This document shows positions 6,516-9,812 of a DNA stretch of 9,812 nucleotides, one piece after another; position 1 is the stretch's first letter; each line of letters starts with the position of its first letter. The translations under genes and the position numbers were made by a program. The notes under the pieces are model-generated. The model made no database searches, was not told the DNA's origin, and saw nothing but the letters and a program-made list of their open reading frames with translations. Source of the stretch: Pseudomonadota bacterium (GTDB lineage: Bacteria > Pseudomonadota > Gammaproteobacteria > Burkholderiales > Burkholderiaceae_F); NCBI GenBank assembly GCA_021823635.1, contig JAKANT010000028.1, positions 1-9,812 on the forward strand. The letters are read 5' to 3'.

Positions 6516-7817
6516 TCAGCCCCGGCGCGCCAGAGACTCCGCAATCGGGCGCGCGATCCAGTCGCTCGCGCGCGCATCGTCGAGCCAGCGCCCGAGCCGT
6601 GCCGGGTCGCGCGCGACCAGCGTGTTGGCCGGATCGATGACCAGCCGCTCGAACAGCGGCACGAGATTGGTCGTGCTCGGGTCGCAGGTCAGCAGCCAGC
6701 GGCCGGCGTGCCGACCGTCGAGGCGGGCCACGTAGTCGAGCGCTTCCAGTTCCAGCAACAGCCGCTCGACCTGGTCTGCATCGGTATGCACCGCCGCCGC
6801 CAGTTCGTCGGTCGATCGGCGGCCGCCGTCGACTCCGCTGCGCGACGCCTCCAACAGCGCCGCCAGCAGCGCCACCGCCGTGACGAAGCGGTTGCCCGGC
6901 CGCGCCTCGTCCGCGAACCGCGTCAGCCGAAGCATCGGCAGCGTGGCGGCGATCGCGGCGCCAAACAGCGTCACCCACCACGACAGGTAGACCCAAACGA
7001 GGAAGACCGGCAGCGCCGCGAATGCGCCGTAGATCGACTGATAGGTGCCGCGCGCGATGAAGGCGGCGAAGCCGGCCTTCGCCGCCTCGCCCAGCGCCGA
7101 GGCGACGAAGCCGCCCACGAGCGCGTCGCGCCAATACACGCGCCGGTTCGGCACGAACACGTACAGCGCGGCAAAGGCCAGGCCGCCGACCACCAGCGGC
7201 GCGAAGTCGAGCAGGCCACGCACGCCGCGCGGCAACTGCCGCACCACACCCGCCGACAGTGTCGCCACATACGAGGTGGCCGCCAGGCTGCCGCCGATCA
7301 GGATCGGGCCGAGCGTGATCAGCGCCCAGTAGATCAGCACGCGTTGAGCGAGCGGCCGCCGCTGCCGCACCTGCCAGATGTCGTTCAGCACCCGATCGAC
7401 GGTCAGCACCATGGCCAGCGCGGCGAGCACGAGGAAGGCGAGCCCCAGCGCGGTCAACCGCGTGGCCTTGGCCGCGAACTCGTTCAGGTAGCGCAGGATC
7501 GTGCTCGACACCTGCTCGGGCAGCAGGCTTTTCAGGAGCATCTTCTCCAGCGCGACCCGATACTCGGCAAATAGCGGAAACGCGGAAAACACCGCCAGCG
7601 CCACCGCCAGCAGCGGCACCAGCGACAGCACCGTGGTAAACGTCAGGCTGCCGGCCACCTGCGACAGGCGCACGTCGCGCGCGCGCCGGCCCGCGAAGGC
7701 GAGCGCGTCGCGCGCCTGCTCGAGCCGCGGACCGACGCGGGCGAACGCCATGCGCAGCGCCGGCAGGCGAGCGCCCAGGCGCGCATACCAGCGAGTCGCG
7801 GCGGGTGCTTCGAACAT
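6516..7817 (-). CDS. yihY: YihY/BrkB family inner-membrane protein with C-terminal extension
   Basis: This polytopic inner-membrane protein has 433 residues. The core (about 45-300) has the six-helix YihY pattern: SLTFTTVLSLVPLLAV (57-72), VDRVLNDIWQVRQRRP (140-155), a helix at 161-183, one at 204-223 ending YVFVPNR, and the signature YQSIYGAFAALPVFLVWVYL (259-278). Some homologues were once called ribonuclease BN, but the real RNase BN is a different, soluble enzyme, so that name should not be used. YihY proteins have no settled function; a transport or envelope role has been suggested. After the core, residues 310-433 form a soluble tail, where 336-378 resembles a winged-helix fold. The start at 7817 is the ATG next to the divergent promoter region; the open frame continues upstream into wrbA but is a shadow there. 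No clear ribosome site is seen. Confidence 0.88.
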   Translation of the reverse strand: MFEAPAATRWYARLGARLPALRMAFARVGPRLEQARDALAFAGRRARDVRLSQVAGSLTFTTVLSLVPLLAVALAVFSAFPLFAEYRVALEKMLLKSLLPEQVSSTILRYLNEFAAKATRLTALGLAFLVLAALAMVLTVDRVLNDIWQVRQRRPLAQRVLIYWALITLGPILIGGSLAATSYVATLSAGVVRQLPRGVRGLLDFAPLVVGGLAFAALYVFVPNRRVYWRDALVGGFVASALGEAAKAGFAAFIARGTYQSIYGAFAALPVFLVWVYLSWWVTLFGAAIAATLPMLRLTRFADEARPGNRFVTAVALLAALLEASRSGVDGGRRSTDELAAAVHTDADQVERLLLELEALDYVARLDGRHAGRWLLTCDPSTTNLVPLFERLVIDPANTLVARDPARLGRWLDDARASDWIARPIAESLARRG

Positions 7818-7862
7818 CGGGGTCAATACAATGCGCGCGACTGCGACGCGCTTTTCGTTTCC
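7818..7862. promoter_or_regulatory. Short divergent yihY/wrbA promoter region
   Basis: Only 45 bases separate the two start codons. The gap is less GC-rich than its surroundings around 7823-7832. TACAAT (7827-7832) is a five-of-six -10 match for rightward transcription, with a start near 7839. The overlapping TTGTAT on the other strand (7826-7831) could serve yihY, which would then have almost no leader. I see no good -35 for either direction and no Shine-Dalgarno sequence before either gene. Both genes therefore may use overlapping, mutually exclusive promoters, but this is a guess from weak motifs. Confidence 0.3.
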
Positions 7863-8450
7863 GTGGAAATTCTCGTCCTTTATTACAGCCGCCATGGTGC
7901 CACGCGCCGAATGGCCGAATTGATCGCCCAGGGCATCGATGCGGTGGACGGCGCGCAGGCACGGCTGCGCACCGTGCCGCCGGTGGCGCCGATCACCGAA
8001 ACCGCGGCGCCTCCGGTGCCGCCGCACGGCAGTCCGTACGCCGAAGCGCGCGATCTCGAGGAATGCGCGGGACTGGCGCTCGGCTCGCCGACGCGCTTCG
8101 GCAACATGGCCGCCCCGCTGAAACATTTTCTCGACGGCACCGGCGCGCTGTGGGCGTCCGGGGCGCTGGCCGGCAAGCCCGCCGCCGTGTTCACCTCCAC
8201 CAGCACGCTGCACGGCGGGCAGGAAAGCACGCTGCTGTCGATGATGCTGCCGCTGCTTCATCACGGCATGCTGATCGTCGGTCTGCCCTATACCGAGCGC
8301 GATCTCGCCACCACCGCGAGCGGCGGCACGCCGTACGGCATGAGCCACTACGCGCCGCGCGAGGCCATGGCGCCGAGCGACGAAGAGCGGCGGCTGGCGA
8401 TCGCGCTCGGCCGCCGGCTGGCGCTGACCGCGCTGAAGCTTGCGCGATGA
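7863..8450 (+). CDS. wrbA: WrbA-type NAD(P)H:quinone oxidoreductase (flavodoxin fold)
   Basis: This cytoplasmic FMN enzyme reduces quinones by two electrons using NAD(P)H, avoiding semiquinones and so limiting oxidative stress. The 195-residue protein begins EILVLYYSRHGATRRMAE, the flavodoxin first strand and FMN phosphate loop (S9-T14). It then has GSPTRFGNMAAPLKHFLDGT (74-93), TSTSTLHGGQESTLLS (111-126) and LLHHGMLIVGLPY (131-143), all standard WrbA flavin and tetramer-interface motifs. Length matches the family. The GTG at 7863 is the start because the first ATG downstream would remove the FMN loop. No ribosome site is visible. The stop overlaps the DUF2069 start (ATGA), so the two are coupled. 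Confidence 0.93.
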   Translation: MEILVLYYSRHGATRRMAELIAQGIDAVDGAQARLRTVPPVAPITETAAPPVPPHGSPYAEARDLEECAGLALGSPTRFGNMAAPLKHFLDGTGALWASGALAGKPAAVFTSTSTLHGGQESTLLSMMLPLLHHGMLIVGLPYTERDLATTASGGTPYGMSHYAPREAMAPSDEERRLAIALGRRLALTALKLAR

Positions 8451-8824
8451 TCGCCCTTACCCCCGCGCAGCGACATGCCGTGAGGCTCGCGCAGGCGAGC
8501 TGGTTCGCGCTGCTGGCGCTGGCGGTCGCGTGGGAATGGCAACTCGCGCCCTTGCGCGCCGGCGGTTCGTGGCTGGCGCTAAAGGCGTTGCCGCTGGCGC
8601 TGCTGGCGCCGGGGGTCTGGCGCGCCGACGTCAAAGCGATGCAATGGGCTTTGCTGACGGTGCCGCTGTACGCGGCCGAAGGCGCGGTGCGCGTGGTCGA
8701 CGCGCCGCCCGTGCCGACGCTCGCCGCGCTCGAACTGCTGTTGGCGGCGGGCTTCTTTTGCGCGGCGATCGTCTATCTGCGGCCGTTCAAGCGGGCGGCG
8801 CGTCGCCGGGAGCTGCGACGATGA
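8447..8824 (+). CDS. DUF2069 small membrane protein
   Basis: This is a 125-residue integral membrane protein with four predicted helices at about 15-33, 42-58, 66-84 and 91-111 and an arginine-rich cytoplasmic tail (residues 112-125). The third helix carries the motif VPLYAAEGAVR, and the gene sits directly after a WrbA-type gene; both support assignment to DUF2069, a family of unknown function. It overlaps both neighbours by four bases (ATGA at 8447-8450 and 8821-8824), so it is made together with the quinone reductase and the FAD oxidase. The ATG at 8447 is the only sensible start. Placement between two redox flavoenzymes suggests a membrane-linked redox or quinone-related role; this is inference only. 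Confidence 0.83.
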   Translation: MIALTPAQRHAVRLAQASWFALLALAVAWEWQLAPLRAGGSWLALKALPLALLAPGVWRADVKAMQWALLTVPLYAAEGAVRVVDAPPVPTLAALELLLAAGFFCAAIVYLRPFKRAARRRELRR

Positions 8825-9812
8825 ACCTGATCGAACGGCTGCGCCACGCCGTCGGCGCCGCGCACGTGTTGACCGACGCCGACGCGATGGCGCCCTATTT
8901 GACGGACTGGCGCAAGCGCTACCGCGGCGCGGCGCAGGCGGTCGTGCGGCCGGCCTCCACCGGCGAGGTGGCGGCGGTCGTGGCCGCATGCGCCGACGCG
9001 CGCACGCCGATGCTGGCGCAGGGCGGCAACACGGGTCTGGTGGGCGGCGGCACGCCGGATGGCGGCGGCACGGCCGTCGTGATTTCGCTGGCGCGGATGA
9101 ACCGCGTGCGCGCAGTCGATACGGCCAACGACGCGATCACGGTGGAGGCCGGCTGCATCCTGCAGACCGTGCAGGAGGTCGCGCGCGAGCACGGACGCCT
9201 GTTCCCGTTGAGCCTGGCCGCGCAGGGCAGCGCCACCATCGGCGGCAACCTGTCGACCAATGCCGGCGGCACGCAGGTCCTGCGCTACGGCAATGCGCGC
9301 GACCTGACGCTCGGCCTGGAGGTGGTGCTGCCCTCGGGCGAGGTCTGGAACGGCCTGCGCGCGCTGCGCAAGGACAACGCCGGCTACGACCTGAAGCACC
9401 TGTTCATCGGCGCCGAGGGCACGCTCGGCGTGATCACCGCGGCCACACTCAAGTTGTTTCCGCTGCCGCGCGCGCAGGTGACCGCGTTCGCCGCCCTGCC
9501 GTCGCTAGCGGCCGCGGTCGAGGTGCTGGCGGCGGCACGCGCCGGCGCCGGCAGCACGCTGACCGCCTTCGAAGTGATGGCGGCCAACTGCCTGGCGCGT
9601 GCCGTGGCCGAGTTACCGCGGCTGCGCCTGCCGCTGCCGCTCGCCAGCCCCTGGTTCGCTCTGATCGAGCTTTCCGATCACGAGGACGAGGCGCACGCGG
9701 CCGGCGTGCTCGAATCGATCCTCGCCGCCGCGAGCGAGGCGGGCTCGGTGCGCGACGCGGTGATCGCGCGTTCGCTCGCCGAGGCGCAGGCGTTCTGGGC
9801 GCTGCGAGATCG
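8821..9812 (+). CDS. FAD-binding oxidase, D-2-hydroxyglutarate/D-lactate dehydrogenase-like (partial)
   Basis: This is an FAD-dependent oxidase of the GlcD/D2HGDH type, which oxidises a D-2-hydroxy acid and passes electrons on toward quinone or an electron-transfer protein. The frame stays open to the right edge; 330 residues are visible of an expected 460-480. The FAD (PCMH-type) domain is complete: PASTGEVAAVVAAC (44-57), the pyrophosphate loop QGGNTGLVGGGTP (67-79), SLAAQGSATIGGNLSTNAGG (130-149) and DLKHLFIGAEGTLGVITAAT (190-209). The substrate cap domain begins around residue 215, and its metal and substrate residues are mostly outside the window, so the substrate cannot be fixed. CGGGAG (8807-8812) gives a ribosome site eight bases before the ATG, which overlaps the DUF2069 stop. 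Motif style resembles D-2-hydroxyglutarate dehydrogenase more than GlcD. Confidence 0.9.
   Translation, partial: MNLIERLRHAVGAAHVLTDADAMAPYLTDWRKRYRGAAQAVVRPASTGEVAAVVAACADARTPMLAQGGNTGLVGGGTPDGGGTAVVISLARMNRVRAVDTANDAITVEAGCILQTVQEVAREHGRLFPLSLAAQGSATIGGNLSTNAGGTQVLRYGNARDLTLGLEVVLPSGEVWNGLRALRKDNAGYDLKHLFIGAEGTLGVITAATLKLFPLPRAQVTAFAALPSLAAAVEVLAAARAGAGSTLTAFEVMAANCLARAVAELPRLRLPLPLASPWFALIELSDHEDEAHAAGVLESILAAASEAGSVRDAVIARSLAEAQAFWALRD

Noticed and set aside
6516..7817. Annotation of the YihY protein as ribonuclease BN
   Set aside because: It is a multi-helix membrane protein without metallo-beta-lactamase motifs. The old rbn name for this family was a misassignment.
6367..7962. Other long minus-strand frame across the yihY region (531 codons)
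   Set aside because: It is a frame-shifted reading of yihY with high Arg/Gly/Ala content and no recognisable motif.
1..9812. Search for CRISPR arrays, tRNA or rRNA genes, insertion sequences, toxin-antitoxin pairs and phage genes
   Set aside because: I see no repeated spacer pattern, cloverleaf sequence, transposase motif or terminal repeats. All larger stretches are explained by conserved housekeeping or transport genes.

Overview
This is a densely coded, GC-rich chromosomal stretch from what looks like a betaproteobacterium, probably Burkholderiales. That assignment is inference. It rests on the base composition, a YihY protein with a long C-terminal extension, the wrbA / DUF2069 / FAD-oxidase order, and a fused TRAP-TAXI permease followed by DUF1850. 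I see no RNA genes, insertion sequences, CRISPR arrays, phage genes or other signs of recent transfer, and nothing that amounts to a new defence or mobile system. The interest lies in operon architecture and in a few poorly characterised families.

Region 1 (1-2620). A proline iminopeptidase gene, cut by the left edge, points left. Divergent from it is a PLP enzyme of the O-acetylhomoserine sulfhydrylase type (metY), which makes homocysteine for methionine synthesis. Its stop codon overlaps the start of an alpha/beta hydrolase of unknown substrate. The 76-base divergent gap holds two small inverted repeats and a -10-like hexamer close to the peptidase start.

Region 2 (2617-6454). A rightward transport operon follows: a small Mpo1-like (DUF962) membrane protein, a secreted TAXI-type substrate receptor, a fused TRAP permease and a DUF1850 protein. 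A candidate promoter lies just before the Mpo1-like gene. A textbook intrinsic terminator (12-bp perfect stem, T6 tract) sits inside the operon, between receptor and permease. It would let the receptor be made in excess of the permease.

Region 3 (6455-9812). A leftward YihY/BrkB membrane protein converges on the transport operon. Across a 45-base gap, a rightward operon begins: a WrbA-type NAD(P)H:quinone oxidoreductase, a four-helix DUF2069 membrane protein, and an FAD-linked oxidase related to D-2-hydroxyglutarate/D-lactate dehydrogenases that runs off the right edge. These three genes are joined by four-base ATGA overlaps, so they are probably translated in a coupled way.

The very long open frames on the opposite strand and in other frames are by-products of GC-rich codon use and are not annotated.
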